This document shows positions 24,507 to 33,366 of a stretch of 64,000 bases of DNA, in pieces. The stretch comes from Methanosuratincola petrocarbonis (lineage in GTDB: Archaea > Thermoproteota > Methanomethylicia > Methanomethylicales > Methanomethylicaceae), in the NCBI GenBank assembly GCA_030522375.1, contig CP130488.1, positions 1,240,001 through 1,304,000 on the forward strand. Direction: 5' to 3'. Both the position numbers and the translations under genes were made by a program. The notes under the pieces were generated by a model, which made no database searches, had not been told where the DNA came from, and was given only the letters and a program-made list of their open reading frames with translations. The stretch's first letter is position 1; the number at the start of each line of letters is the position of its first letter.

Positions 24507-25853
24507 ATGGTATTGGACAGCCTGAGCAGCTCGCTGGGCAATGCAATAAAGAAGATCCTTAGAGCACCCGTCGTCGATGAGAAGGCTGTGAAGGAACTGG
24601 TCAGGGACATCCAGCGTGCCCTGATACAGTCTGACGTGAACGTAAGGCTTGTTTCAGAGCTTTCAAAGAGGATCGAGAAGAGGATACTCGAGGAGGAGCT
24701 CCCGCCAGGGATCACGAGGAGGGAGCTTGCGGTCAAGGTAGTTTATGATGAGCTGACAGGCCTCCTTGGGGGCGAGAAGGCACAGCTGCCCAAGTACCAG
24801 AGGGGCAGGTCTACGGTGATCCTACTCGTGGGGATCCAGGGTTCAGGGAAGACCACAACAGCATCCAAGCTTACATGGTACCACAAGAAGCAAGGTCTTT
24901 CTGTCGGAGTGGTCTGCGCCGATAACTTCAGGGCGGGGGCGTACGACCAGCTCAAGCAACTTGCAGACAGGGCAGGCGCGGAGTTCTACGGCGAGAAGAG
25001 CAACCCCAGTGCGGTGGAGATCGCCAAGAGCGGCGTCCAGAAGATGAAGGAGAAGGGGATCGAGCTAATAATTGTGGACACCGCCGGGAGGCACAAGAAT
25101 GAAGGCGATCTCATAAACGAGATGAAGGAGATAGCGGAAGCCATCTCTCCAGACGAGATAATACTCGTCTTGGACGGCACTATAGGGCAGCAGGCCATGC
25201 AGCAGGCTGAGGCGTTCAACCAGGCGACCAAGATAGGCACCATCTTCCTGACGAAGCTGGACGGTTCTGCCAGGGGTGGAGGTGCCCTCTCTGCGGTCGC
25301 GGCGACAGGAGCCCCAATAAGGTTCATTGGGACTGGCGAAGGGATAGAAGAGATCGAGCCATTCAGTCCGCCGAGGTTCGTGGGCAGGCTCCTCGGGATG
25401 GGGGACATCGAGGCGCTGGTCGAGAAGGTCAAGGAGGTTCAGAAGACCACCTCAATGTCAAAGGACCTGAGTGCAATAGCTTCAGGGAGGTTCACTCTTA
25501 AGGACCTCTACAACCAGATGCAGGCGCTCAGGAGGATGGGTCCTTTGAGCAAGATCCTGCAGTCAATACCCGGAATGGGGCTCAGCCTCCCTAAGGAGGC
25601 GATGGATCTATCAGAGGAGAGGATGAAGAGGTGGATGGTAATAATGCAGTCAATGACCCAGGAAGAGCTTGAGGAGCCCCACATAATCGACGGGTCTAGG
25701 ATGAGGAGGATCGCAAGGGGATCGGGCACAACCCCTAAGGACATAAGGGAGCTGCTCGACCAGTACAAGATGAGCAAGAAGTTCGTCAAGCAGATGGTCA
25801 CGAAGCAGAAGAGATTCCCCGGGATGAAGGGCGGACAGATCCCGAAGTACTAG
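24507..25853 (+). CDS. srp54: Signal recognition particle protein SRP54 (Ffh)
   Basis: GTPase that binds signal peptides and 7S RNA and hands ribosomes to FtsY. From ATG 24507 (GGTG upstream) 448 residues: N domain (1-95), G domain with GIQGSGKTTT, DTAGRH and TKLDG motifs, and a methionine-rich M domain with the RNA-binding SGTTPKDIRELL stretch near the end. A GTG at 24498 would add three residues. Downstream genes trmY and pus10 are on the same strand. Confidence 0.97.
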   Translation: MVLDSLSSSLGNAIKKILRAPVVDEKAVKELVRDIQRALIQSDVNVRLVSELSKRIEKRILEEELPPGITRRELAVKVVYDELTGLLGGEKAQLPKYQRGRSTVILLVGIQGSGKTTTASKLTWYHKKQGLSVGVVCADNFRAGAYDQLKQLADRAGAEFYGEKSNPSAVEIAKSGVQKMKEKGIELIIVDTAGRHKNEGDLINEMKEIAEAISPDEIILVLDGTIGQQAMQQAEAFNQATKIGTIFLTKLDGSARGGGALSAVAATGAPIRFIGTGEGIEEIEPFSPPRFVGRLLGMGDIEALVEKVKEVQKTTSMSKDLSAIASGRFTLKDLYNQMQALRRMGPLSKILQSIPGMGLSLPKEAMDLSEERMKRWMVIMQSMTQEELEEPHIIDGSRMRRIARGSGTTPKDIRELLDQYKMSKKFVKQMVTKQKRFPGMKGGQIPKY

Positions 25854-25863
25854 GGGCATCGTC

Positions 25864-26388
25864 TTGCGGAGTTTCCTGCTTCTCGCGAGAAAGGGCGACC
25901 TCGCCGCCCATAGAGGGATGCTGACGAGGTTCATCGCAGGCGCTCTTCTGCTATCGCACGGGACCAGGAAGGATGTCTGGGCAGCGGTCCTTTTTGACGA
26001 CGAGGTGATGGTCAGTTTTGAAGGGTGGGCGATGAGGAATGTGAGACCCGACGAGCAGTCACTATCAGGGATCTTGAGGGCGGGGCTTAGGAGGGGCGAG
26101 GAGGGGGGCAAGTCGAGGATACTCAAGGGTGTGACCGCGAAGAGGACCAGGCTTGCAGAGCTGGCGCCCAAGCTCCCGGGTAAAAGATTCTTTTTTGATG
26201 GACCGGGGAGCACCCACGGGGTAGAGGCAGACATCTCAGTGGTTTTCTGGTGCAAGGGGATAGAGTTCGAGGTTTCCGAGGTTCTGAGGAGGGCAGGCTT
26301 CGAACCCCTCCGCCTCGGGGCGAGGAAGGTCACTTCGGACCAGGCTGCGGTGATCGTCAACAATGCGGTAGACAGATCGCAATCCTGA
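25864..26388 (+). CDS. trmY: tRNA (pseudouridine-54-N1)-methyltransferase TrmY
   Basis: SPOUT-class methyltransferase that turns pseudouridine-54 of archaeal tRNAs into N1-methylpseudouridine. The 174-residue protein (TTG start at 25864, MRSFLLLARKGD) has the DUF358/TrmY layout, with the knotted C-terminal half carrying GVEADISVVFWCKG and LRLGARKVTSDQAAVIVNNAVD-type end (about 150-170). It lies just after SRP54 and before pus10, whose product makes the pseudouridine it methylates, which strongly supports the assignment. Confidence 0.85.
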   Translation: MRSFLLLARKGDLAAHRGMLTRFIAGALLLSHGTRKDVWAAVLFDDEVMVSFEGWAMRNVRPDEQSLSGILRAGLRRGEEGGKSRILKGVTAKRTRLAELAPKLPGKRFFFDGPGSTHGVEADISVVFWCKGIEFEVSEVLRRAGFEPLRLGARKVTSDQAAVIVNNAVDRSQS

Positions 26389-26507
26389 CATTATCCAAAT
26401 CCCTAAGTGAAGGGCGCGGACTTTCTGCGCTGAGTCGGTAGGACAAGGATCAAGGTTTATATCCCCTTGCCCGGTGGAAGGTACTCACGAGTTCTCCGGT
26501 GTTGATT

Positions 26508-27821
26508 ATGTCACTGATCGAGAAAGCCAGATCGATGCTCCAGAAGTACCCGCTCTGCGACAGCTGCTTGGGGAGGCAGTTCGGCGGGCTGGGCAGGGGG
26601 GTCACAAACAGGGAGAGGGGGTTTGCGCTGAAGCTAGTGATCACTATGGAGGCGCACATGGGGCTCAAGAGGGGCGAGGAGTCCGAAGAAGAGGTCTTGA
26701 GGAGCCTTGCAGTGAGAGGCGGCCACCCCCCTGCCGCAAACTTGGTCGGGGAGACGGCGAAGGATAGCTGCCACATATGCGGCGGGATAATGGAGAGGAT
26801 GGGCGAGTATGCGGCGGAGGTCGTCAGGGCACTGGACAAGTACGAATACAGGACGTTCCTAATCGGTGTGAAGGTTTCGGGGGAGCTGGCTGAGCGCGAG
26901 GATGCGGTGAAGTCGGAGTTCGGAATCGAGTTTGGGGAGTCGATGAAAATGGAGGCCAGCAGGGAGATCGGGAAGCTGGTATCGAAGGCAACTGGCAAGG
27001 AGGTCGAGTTCTCAAAACCCGACGTGGTCGTCATGGTTGGGATACCAGGGCCTATGGTGGAGGTCAGCCCAATGCCCCTATTCGTCTTCGGCAGGTACAG
27101 GAAGCTCGCCAGGGGGATTCCCCAGTCGAAGTGGGACTGCGTCCACTGCAGGGGGAAGGGGTGCGAGATCTGCCACGGCACTGGAAAGATCTATCCGATA
27201 TCTGTCGAGGAGATAGTGTGTGGGCCCATTCTCAAGGCAGCTGGTGGGAAGGAGACGAAATTCCACGGTGCAGGCAGGGAGGACGTGGACGCGATAATGA
27301 GCGGGAATGGGAGACCTTTTGTGGTCGAGGTCAGGGAGCCGAAGGTAAGAGAGCTGGATCTCAAGGCAGTCGAGGATGAGATAAACAAAGGGGGTAACGG
27401 GATGGTGGAGGTTGCGGGGCTAAAGCTCTCGGACAGGAGGACTGTAAGGAGGCTCAAGGAGGGCGCCAAGGTTGCCGAGAAGGTCTATAGGGCCCTCGTT
27501 GAACTTGACCGCGACATAGGCGAGGAGGAAGCGGCAACATTGGGGAAAAGCTTTAATGGATGTGTTATAAATCAATTAACTCCGAACAGAGTGCTGCATC
27601 GCCGGGCTGACAGGCTCAGGCTCAAGAAGGTCTATGAGGTGTCGGTCAAGATGATCGACCCTAGGCACCTTGAGCTCGTGGTCCGCTGCCAGGGCGGGCT
27701 CTATGTGAAGGAGCTCATCTCAGGGGACGGGGGGAGGACTACTCCGAGCGTCTCGGAGGTCCTTGGCTGCGGTGCGAGGTGCACTGAGCTCGACGTGATT
27801 GCGGTAAACGAGGGTGTGTAG
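26508..27821 (+). CDS. pus10: tRNA pseudouridine synthase Pus10 (positions 54/55)
   Basis: Makes pseudouridine 54 and 55 in the T loop of archaeal tRNAs. From ATG 26508 437 residues. The N-terminal THUMP-containing domain has two CxxC zinc pairs (CDSC, CHIC). The catalytic domain holds GREDVDAIMSGNGRPFVVE-type active-site strand with its aspartates, and YVKELISGDGGRTTPS near the end, both family signatures. An additional Cys-rich loop (CVHCRGKGCEICHG, about 211-224) resembles a DnaJ-type knuckle. A TATA box TTTATAT is at 26455-26461. GTG 26499 is another start. Confidence 0.92.
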   Translation: MSLIEKARSMLQKYPLCDSCLGRQFGGLGRGVTNRERGFALKLVITMEAHMGLKRGEESEEEVLRSLAVRGGHPPAANLVGETAKDSCHICGGIMERMGEYAAEVVRALDKYEYRTFLIGVKVSGELAEREDAVKSEFGIEFGESMKMEASREIGKLVSKATGKEVEFSKPDVVVMVGIPGPMVEVSPMPLFVFGRYRKLARGIPQSKWDCVHCRGKGCEICHGTGKIYPISVEEIVCGPILKAAGGKETKFHGAGREDVDAIMSGNGRPFVVEVREPKVRELDLKAVEDEINKGGNGMVEVAGLKLSDRRTVRRLKEGAKVAEKVYRALVELDRDIGEEEAATLGKSFNGCVINQLTPNRVLHRRADRLRLKKVYEVSVKMIDPRHLELVVRCQGGLYVKELISGDGGRTTPSVSEVLGCGARCTELDVIAVNEGV

Positions 27822-27823
27822 AT

Positions 27824-28120
27824 ATGAGGCATTCGGTTGGTTACAGGAACAGGACCAGAACCCTTCTTAAGAAGGGCCCGAGAGAGAGGGGGCTATCCCC
27901 CATCAACAGGATACTCAGGGAGTACGCTGAGGGCGAGAAGGTCGTGATCAAGATAGACCCGTCCACGGTCAAGGGGATGCCGCACAGGAGGTTCCACGGA
28001 AGGACTGGCACTGTGGTCGAGCGGAGGGGCAGGGCCTACGTGGTCAGGGTCCACATGGGTGGGTTCGAGAAGACGATCATCGCTAGGCCAGAGCACATAA
28101 AGCCAATAGAGGGGCAGTAA
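27824..28120 (+). CDS. rpl21e: Ribosomal protein L21e
   Basis: 98-residue 50S protein of the eL21 family: basic N-terminus (RHSVGYRNRTRTLLKKGPRE), IDPSTVKGMPHRRFHGRTG in the middle, and the IARPEHIKP end, all typical. Starts 2 bases after the pus10 stop and abuts rpo4, giving a Pus10-L21e-Rpo4-DUF655-KsgA order that is common in archaea. Confidence 0.97.
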   Translation: MRHSVGYRNRTRTLLKKGPRERGLSPINRILREYAEGEKVVIKIDPSTVKGMPHRRFHGRTGTVVERRGRAYVVRVHMGGFEKTIIARPEHIKPIEGQ

Positions 28121-28450
28121 ATGCCCAGAGAGATTGTAAAGGAAGAAGAGGTTACACTCCCCAAAGTCAAAATGCTGCTGGAGCAGCGTCAGAAGGATGG
28201 GGAGCTGAGCCATCTCCAGAAGCTTACCTACGATTATGCATCCAAGTTCTCAAAGATCGATGCTGAGAAGGCAGACGCGCTCTTGGCCAGGCTGAAGGAG
28301 GAGGGAATATCAGGAACGCTCGCGACGCAGATCGTAAATATCTTGCCTGCGAGCGTCGAGGAGCTGAGGACGATATTTTCTGCAGAGAGCAGGCCTGTCC
28401 TTCCCTCCGAGCTCGAGAAGCTCCTGAGCATCATCAATATGTTCAGGTAA
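28121..28450 (+). CDS. rpo4: RNA polymerase subunit Rpo4 (RpoF)
   Basis: 109-residue stalk subunit that pairs with Rpo7. Helical, with the family's HRDC-like C-terminal half (GISGTLATQIVNILPASVEELRTI region, about 60-85). It begins at the base after the L21e stop. Identification rests on both sequence and the conserved gene order next to L21e. Confidence 0.9.
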   Translation: MPREIVKEEEVTLPKVKMLLEQRQKDGELSHLQKLTYDYASKFSKIDAEKADALLARLKEEGISGTLATQIVNILPASVEELRTIFSAESRPVLPSELEKLLSIINMFR

Positions 28451-28499
28451 GCCTATAACTATTTTAATACAAATATAATGTAAATAGAGCACTTAAACG

Positions 28500-29099
28500 G
28501 TGAGTTTTATGAGCAGCCCGAGGGATCAGCCGAGAAAGTTTGAAGACTTCGCCGTGGTCCTGGAGCACCTCCCATACGGACATCCGAGGGACACCAGGCC
28601 ACTGTACAGGAGGGAGCCGCTGGTCCAAGCAGTAGGGACTGAGTACTTTACGCTGCTCGAGCTGATCCCGGTCCCAGGGGCATCTTTCCAGCACAGGGAG
28701 CTCATAGCGATAGGGAAGTGGGGCAGGGACAAGATAGACCACGTGAAGAGGAGGATCGACTATGAGGAGCTCACCCAGAATGCCAAAGATGAGCTCCCTA
28801 GCGTCATAGATGAGCTCGTGACCAAAAACATGGAGAGGTTCGTTTCGTTCTTCAACAACGCAGGTCCGGTCACGACCAGGATGCATTCGCTGGAGCTCCT
28901 CCCAGGGATAGGCAAGAAGGCGATGTGGCAGATTCTCGAGGAGAGGAAGAAGGGACCCTTTGCGAGCTTCGACGACATCCAAAGCAGGACGCGCATACCG
29001 GATCCGAAGAAGACGGTCGTGAAGAGGATCATGCAGGAGATAATGAACGAGGACAAGTACTACATCTTCACCAAGCCTCCGATGAGGAAGGAATTCTGA
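28500..29099 (+). CDS. DUF655 RNA-binding-type protein (OB + helix-hairpin-helix)
   Basis: 199-residue archaeal protein with an N-terminal OB/S1-like part (FEDFAVVLEHLPYGHP, later VPGASFQHRELIAIG) and a helix-hairpin-helix at about 125-145 (LLPGIGKKAMWQILEERKKG). The DUF655 family is always near ksgA and ribosomal genes in archaea, as here (the ksgA start follows within 3 bases). A role in rRNA or tRNA handling is likely but not established. Start GTG 28500; ATG 28509 is an alternative. Confidence 0.88.
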   Translation: MSFMSSPRDQPRKFEDFAVVLEHLPYGHPRDTRPLYRREPLVQAVGTEYFTLLELIPVPGASFQHRELIAIGKWGRDKIDHVKRRIDYEELTQNAKDELPSVIDELVTKNMERFVSFFNNAGPVTTRMHSLELLPGIGKKAMWQILEERKKGPFASFDDIQSRTRIPDPKKTVVKRIMQEIMNEDKYYIFTKPPMRKEF

Positions 29100-29101
29100 T
29101 C

Positions 29102-29959
29102 GTGATCGACCAGTCGCTTCTATCGCTCACAAAGAAGGCGTTAGAAGAGGCGGGCATAAGGCCGCGCAAAGCCCATGGCCAGAACTACGTCGTGGACCCT
29201 TCACTAATCAGGTGCCTAGTGGATTCCGCGGGGATCTCCGGGAACGAGACCGTGCTCGAGATCGGACCTGGCGTAGGCACGCTTACAGAGGAGATCAGCA
29301 AGAGGGCAAGGAAGGTCATAGCAGTCGAGAGGGACACGGCATCCGCGAGGTATCTAACGGACAAGTTCTCTGGTTCCAATGTGGAGATAGTCCAGGCAGA
29401 TTTCCTGAGGATAGAATTGCCCAAGACGGACAAGGTCGTCTCGAACCTGCCCTACTCGATTTCGACGCCGGTAACCTTCAAGCTCCTCTCAGACAGGGGC
29501 TTCAGGTTCGGGGCGTTCACTTACCAGAAGGAAGTTGCGGACAGGCTTCAGGCAAAGCCCTCTGATCCGGACTACTCGAGGCTGAGTGTGGCCGTATCGC
29601 TACTGGCTGAGGTCAAAGCAGTAGCCGACTTCCCTCCGGAGTCGTTTTACCCTGCCCCGAGCGTCAATAGCACGGTCGTGACCATAAAAAAGATAGAGTC
29701 ACCAAAGTCGGTAGAATGGGAAGCGCTGGACGCCACGCTCAAATTCCTCTTCTCCCAGAGAAGGAGGACCCTTAGAAAAGCCCTTGAGACATTCTCTAAG
29801 TCGAGGGGCATGGGCAGGGGGGCGCTTGTAGGCATGATCGGGCGCGGCCTGCTCGAGAAGAGGGTCTTCGAGCTCAGCCCAAGCGATTTCTTAGAGATAA
29901 GCAGAGTCTTTTCGAGTTGGGGGGCGGAAGGCGGTGAGGATAAGGGGGCTCGAGATTAG
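29102..29959 (+). CDS. ksgA: rRNA adenine dimethyltransferase KsgA/Dim1
   Basis: Dimethylates two adjacent adenines near the 3' end of 16S rRNA. From GTG 29102 285 residues, with GQNYVVD at the N-terminus, AdoMet motif LEIGPGVGTLT, acidic loop VERD, QADFL and the catalytic NLPYSIS. The C-terminal helical domain (FSQRRRTLRKAL) is present. It overlaps the next methyltransferase gene by 26 bases. Confidence 0.96.
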   Translation: MIDQSLLSLTKKALEEAGIRPRKAHGQNYVVDPSLIRCLVDSAGISGNETVLEIGPGVGTLTEEISKRARKVIAVERDTASARYLTDKFSGSNVEIVQADFLRIELPKTDKVVSNLPYSISTPVTFKLLSDRGFRFGAFTYQKEVADRLQAKPSDPDYSRLSVAVSLLAEVKAVADFPPESFYPAPSVNSTVVTIKKIESPKSVEWEALDATLKFLFSQRRRTLRKALETFSKSRGMGRGALVGMIGRGLLEKRVFELSPSDFLEISRVFSSWGAEGGEDKGARD

Positions 29960-30509
29960 AGTCTTTGACGGGGTGTATCCTCCCTCGGAGGACACCTTCT
30001 TGCTGATGGATGCGGTGAGCGGCGAGAGGGCGGCAAGAGGGCTCGAGCTCTGCTCCGGAACGGGTGCAGTCGGCCTGAGCATAGCAAGCCGCGTGGGGGA
30101 AATGGTCGCGGTTGACCTGAACCCCACGGCTGCGATGAATACGCTCCTGAACTACAGGGAGAACGGCATGAGGGCACATGTGGTCGTCGGCGATCTCTTC
30201 TCACCGATTCGCGGCGAGTTCGACCTGATAGTAATGAACCCCCCTTACCTCCCCGATGGGGACGGGGACCCGGTTGATCTGGCCTGGAGCGCGGGGGCTT
30301 CAGGCAGGTCGATCATAGACAGGTTCATCTCGGAGGTCGGCGATTTCCTTAGCCAGGGGGGGAGGGCATACTTGCTTCAGTCCAGCATCAATGGCATAGG
30401 GGAGAGCATTGAGAGGGCGGATTCGGAAGGGCTTGATGCGCAAATAGTAGGGCGCAGGGATTTCGACTTCGAAAGTCTTGTGGTGATAAGGATGGCGCGG
30501 AGGGTGTAA
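29934..30509 (+). CDS. HemK/Mtq2-family protein (release factor glutamine) methyltransferase
   Basis: 191-residue Rossmann methyltransferase starting at GTG 29934. Motif I ELCSGTGAVGL (about 38-48), acidic AVDLNP, and the NPPYLPDGDGDP catalytic loop (about 101-112) are those of the HemK/PrmC group; the short N-terminus (VYPPSEDTFLL) is that of the Mtq2 branch, which modifies the GGQ glutamine of aRF1. It overlaps ksgA. Confidence 0.85.
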   Translation: MRIRGLEIRVFDGVYPPSEDTFLLMDAVSGERAARGLELCSGTGAVGLSIASRVGEMVAVDLNPTAAMNTLLNYRENGMRAHVVVGDLFSPIRGEFDLIVMNPPYLPDGDGDPVDLAWSAGASGRSIIDRFISEVGDFLSQGGRAYLLQSSINGIGESIERADSEGLDAQIVGRRDFDFESLVVIRMARRV

Positions 30510-30550
30510 AGCTCAACGCGAGCATGGAAAAGCTAAAATACTAAGGATTT

Positions 30551-30568
30551 CACTTCCATCTGGAAGTG
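30551..30568 (+). promoter_or_regulatory. 8-bp perfect palindrome in L10e leader
   Basis: CACTTCCA-TC-TGGAAGTG, an 8-bp inverted repeat with 2-nt spacer, ends just before the ribosome site GGAGGAAT of L10e (ATG 30584). A TATA-like CTAAAATAC is at about 30533-30541, so the palindrome lies near the expected transcription start: an operator or a leader hairpin. Function not known. Confidence 0.45.
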
Positions 30569-30583
30569 TTCGGAGGAATAATC

Positions 30584-31084
30584 ATGCCAGAGAGACCGGC
30601 ACACTGCTACCGGTATTTCGATACGCCGGCTTACACCAGAAAGGAGTATATCAGGGGTGTCCCTGGATCGAAGATCACCAAGTTCGATTACGGGGATCCG
30701 AACGGCGACTTCCAAGCACTCGTCAGGCTGATCCCGCTGGAGGCTGGGCAGATCAGACACAATGCGCTTGAGGCCGCGAGAGTGATCGTGACCAAGCACC
30801 TGCAGACCGTCCTGGGCGAAAAGGGGTTCCACCTGAAGGTCAGGGCATACCCGCACCAAGTGCTCAGGGAGAACAAGATGATGGCATTCGCAGGGGCGGA
30901 CAGGCTTCAGGACGGGATGAGGAGGTCCTTCGGGAAACCAGCCGGCACCGCTGCCAGGTTCAGGGCCATGCAGCCCATAATTGACGTCAGGGTAGCTACG
31001 GATAAGAAGGACGTGGCGAAGCAGGCGCTGAAGCTAGCTTGCGCGAAGATGCCAATGCCCTGCAGGGTAGTAGAAGTTGCCTGA
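30584..31084 (+). CDS. rpl10e: Ribosomal protein L10e (uL16)
   Basis: 166-residue 50S protein near the A site. The start ATG 30584 is set by GGAGGAATA 7 bases upstream. Typical features: MPERPAHCYRYFDTPAYTRKEY N-terminal region, KVRAYPHQVLRENKMM and AFAGADRLQDGMRRSFGKP, with the family length. Monocistronic-looking promoter; downstream gene dph2 is separated by 72 bases. Confidence 0.97.
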   Translation: MPERPAHCYRYFDTPAYTRKEYIRGVPGSKITKFDYGDPNGDFQALVRLIPLEAGQIRHNALEAARVIVTKHLQTVLGEKGFHLKVRAYPHQVLRENKMMAFAGADRLQDGMRRSFGKPAGTAARFRAMQPIIDVRVATDKKDVAKQALKLACAKMPMPCRVVEVA

Positions 31085-31156
31085 AGGGCAAATTCAAGCC
31101 CTCTTGTCCCAGTTTTCAGCCCCGTTAGCCATCCCCTGTTTTTCGGGCGTGAGAAG

Positions 31157-32122
31157 GTGTACGATTTTGAAATCGAGAGGGCGGCTGGAGAGGTGGTCAG
31201 GAGGGGGGCAAAAAGGGTTTTTGTGCAGGCCCCAGATGGACTCAAGCAATTCCTTGCAGAGTTCGTCTCCAGGCTTTCACAGGTCTGTGAAGTCTACGTC
31301 TCAATAAACCCCTGCTATGGGGGCTGCGATTTGGAGGATGACAGGGTTGCGATGATCGGGGCAGACATGGTGATCCACATAGGGCATAAGAAGTTCATCG
31401 AGGGGGCAGAAAAGGTCTACACGGTTTACCTTCCAGCCCCTCACCTGGCTGATGTCAGAGGCCTTGCCAGCTTGGCGGCGTCCGAATTGAAGAAGAGGGG
31501 GTTCTTAAGGGTCGGGGTTCTCGCTAATCTCCAGCACATCGAGTATGTTGGAGAGTTCGTCAGGGAAATGGAGGCTGCGGGGCTTGTGCCAGTTGTCGAC
31601 CGGCAGACAGGCGGGCTTGTTCTTGGCTGCCGGACAGACGGAGCGAAGAGGATTGAAAGCGAAGTTGACGCTTTCCTCTTCATAGGCGGGGGGGAGTTCC
31701 ACCCTCTGGGGGTCGCGATGGATGTGGAGAAGGAGGTCTTCATCGCGGACACTTACAGAAACGAGGTGAGGGGCACCGCTGAGATAATGAAGAAGACCCT
31801 TTCGCGGCGGTGGTGGGCGATAATGGAGGCTTCGAAGTCCAAGCGTTTCGGCGTCATCATGGTGACCAAGCCCGGGCAGTTCAGCATGCGCTCTGCCGAA
31901 AAGATTGCAGCGGAGCTTAGGGCAGCAGGCAAGGAGGCGCATCTGCTAGTGGGGGATGACGTCAGCCCCGAGAGGCTTGCGGCATTCCCATTCATAGAAT
32001 CGTTCATCGTAACAGGATGCCCGAGGATAGCAACGGACACGCAACAGGATCCGAACAGACCTGTCCTGAACGAGGCTGAGGCATGGAAGATGCTCGAGAT
32101 CATTAAGCCCGATAGGAAATAA
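31157..32122 (+). CDS. dph2: Diphthamide synthase Dph2 (radical 4Fe-4S)
   Basis: Transfers the aminocarboxypropyl group of AdoMet to the diphthamide histidine of aEF2, using a [4Fe-4S] cluster. Three spaced cysteines are present: NPCYGGCD (C57; C53 also), LGCRTDGA (about 158) and VTGCPRIATD (about 283), as in archaeal Dph2. Length 321 is normal. Start GTG 31157 with GTGAGAAG upstream. Confidence 0.93.
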   Translation: MYDFEIERAAGEVVRRGAKRVFVQAPDGLKQFLAEFVSRLSQVCEVYVSINPCYGGCDLEDDRVAMIGADMVIHIGHKKFIEGAEKVYTVYLPAPHLADVRGLASLAASELKKRGFLRVGVLANLQHIEYVGEFVREMEAAGLVPVVDRQTGGLVLGCRTDGAKRIESEVDAFLFIGGGEFHPLGVAMDVEKEVFIADTYRNEVRGTAEIMKKTLSRRWWAIMEASKSKRFGVIMVTKPGQFSMRSAEKIAAELRAAGKEAHLLVGDDVSPERLAAFPFIESFIVTGCPRIATDTQQDPNRPVLNEAEAWKMLEIIKPDRK

Positions 32123-32139
32123 GCGGTTGGAGGAGCGGA

Positions 32140-32823
32140 ATGGCTGAGCCTTCATGCGGCGGGCTAGAGGGGCGACAGCCCCCCCGGTCAAAGAGAGAGC
32201 TCGAGATCCTTCTCGAGACGGTCAGAGAGTTCGAGCGTCCGAATATCGCCTACGAGCAGTACAGGCTCCCGGCACAGCTCGCCGCTGAAGTCATATGGTA
32301 CATCGAGATGAGGCACCATGACATCCAAGGGAAGCGGATCGTAGACCTCGGGTGCGGCACAGGCATGCTCACCGCGGGGGCGGCGCTGATGGGGGCAGAG
32401 TACGTCGTCGGGGTCGACATCGACATCGGATCGATCCTGAAGGCGAAGGAAGTCTGCCAGATGCTGTCTTTGGCTTCTGCTGTGGACTTTGTCAACTCAG
32501 AGGTAAGCAGGCTCGAGCTTGTTGCCGATGTGGTCGTCCAGAACCCACCCTTCGGGGTCCGGGTGAGGGGCGCGGACAGGGCTTTCATACGCAAGAGCCT
32601 AGAGATCGCTCCCAGGGTGTACTCAATACACAAGGGTGGCGAGGCAGTGAGGGGATTCGTGTCGGAATTCGCGGCGGAGTGCGGCGGTCGCGTCGATGAG
32701 ATACTTCCGTTAAAGATAAAACTCTCGCCGACCTATCACTTCCATAAAAAGAGATCATATGCCTTTGAGGCTTATCTATTCAGGATCGTGAGGGACAGGC
32801 AGACATGTCAAAACCAAAGATAG
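32140..32823 (+). CDS. METTL5-like RNA (adenine-N6) methyltransferase
   Basis: 227-residue Rossmann methyltransferase: motif I VDLGCGTGMLTAGA (about 68-81), acidic VDID, and catalytic NPPFGVRVRGADR, which with the N-terminal YEQYRLPA stretch is the METTL5 signature. METTL5 makes m6A in small-subunit rRNA in eukaryotes; archaeal members are likely rRNA enzymes too. Its end overlaps the csl4 start by 19 bases. Confidence 0.85.
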   Translation: MAEPSCGGLEGRQPPRSKRELEILLETVREFERPNIAYEQYRLPAQLAAEVIWYIEMRHHDIQGKRIVDLGCGTGMLTAGAALMGAEYVVGVDIDIGSILKAKEVCQMLSLASAVDFVNSEVSRLELVADVVVQNPPFGVRVRGADRAFIRKSLEIAPRVYSIHKGGEAVRGFVSEFAAECGGRVDEILPLKIKLSPTYHFHKKRSYAFEAYLFRIVRDRQTCQNQR

Positions 32824-33359
32824 TTTCTCCCGGGGAGAAGCTCGGGGTCATCGAGGAGTACATGCCAGGTAGCGGCACGTATGAGGAGGACGGCAAGATC
32901 ATTTCCAGCATGGCAGGGGAGCTGGAGGTAGACGCCAAGAACAGGAGTGTAGGCGTGGTCCCAGGCAAGAAGGCCTCGGTGCCCGAGGTCGGAGACACGG
33001 TCGAGGGGATCGTGGTTGGCATGAAGGAGGACGTCGCGCTCGTGAAGATCGTGGAGATAAAGGGGAAGAGGCCGCTGACAGGGGACTTCTCAGCGCAGCT
33101 GCACGTCTCGCAGGTTTCGAAGGACTATACCAAGAGCATATTCGACGCCGTGAACCTGAATGACAGGATCCTTGCGAAGGTCACGACCGGATGGGCGCCC
33201 TACCAGCTATCGACGGTCGAGGACGATCTGGGAGTGATATACGCAACGTGCACGAAGTGCGGCGGGGAGCTCGTGTTGAAGAAGGGGAGGCTCTACTGCA
33301 CCAATGACAATATATCGGAGAAGAAGAAGATATCAAGGCTGTATCTTCTGAAGGAGTAG
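32805..33359 (+). CDS. csl4: Exosome subunit Csl4
   Basis: RNA-binding cap subunit of the archaeal exosome. The 184-residue protein has an N-terminal domain (SPGEKLGVIEEYMPGSGTYE), an S1 domain (about 60-140) and a C-terminal zinc ribbon with CTKC and a single later CTND pair. It overlaps METTL5-like and is followed 7 bases later by rpo11, a common archaeal order. Confidence 0.93.
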   Translation: MSKPKIVSPGEKLGVIEEYMPGSGTYEEDGKIISSMAGELEVDAKNRSVGVVPGKKASVPEVGDTVEGIVVGMKEDVALVKIVEIKGKRPLTGDFSAQLHVSQVSKDYTKSIFDAVNLNDRILAKVTTGWAPYQLSTVEDDLGVIYATCTKCGGELVLKKGRLYCTNDNISEKKKISRLYLLKE

Positions 33360-33366
33360 AGTAAGC

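Noticed and set aside
25650..26363. Minus-strand open frame of 237 residues
   Set aside because: Antisense to the SRP54 end and trmY; low-complexity Ser/Pro/Leu content typical of a shadow.
26450..27181. Minus-strand open frame of 243 residues
   Set aside because: Antisense to pus10 and without any recognisable domain.
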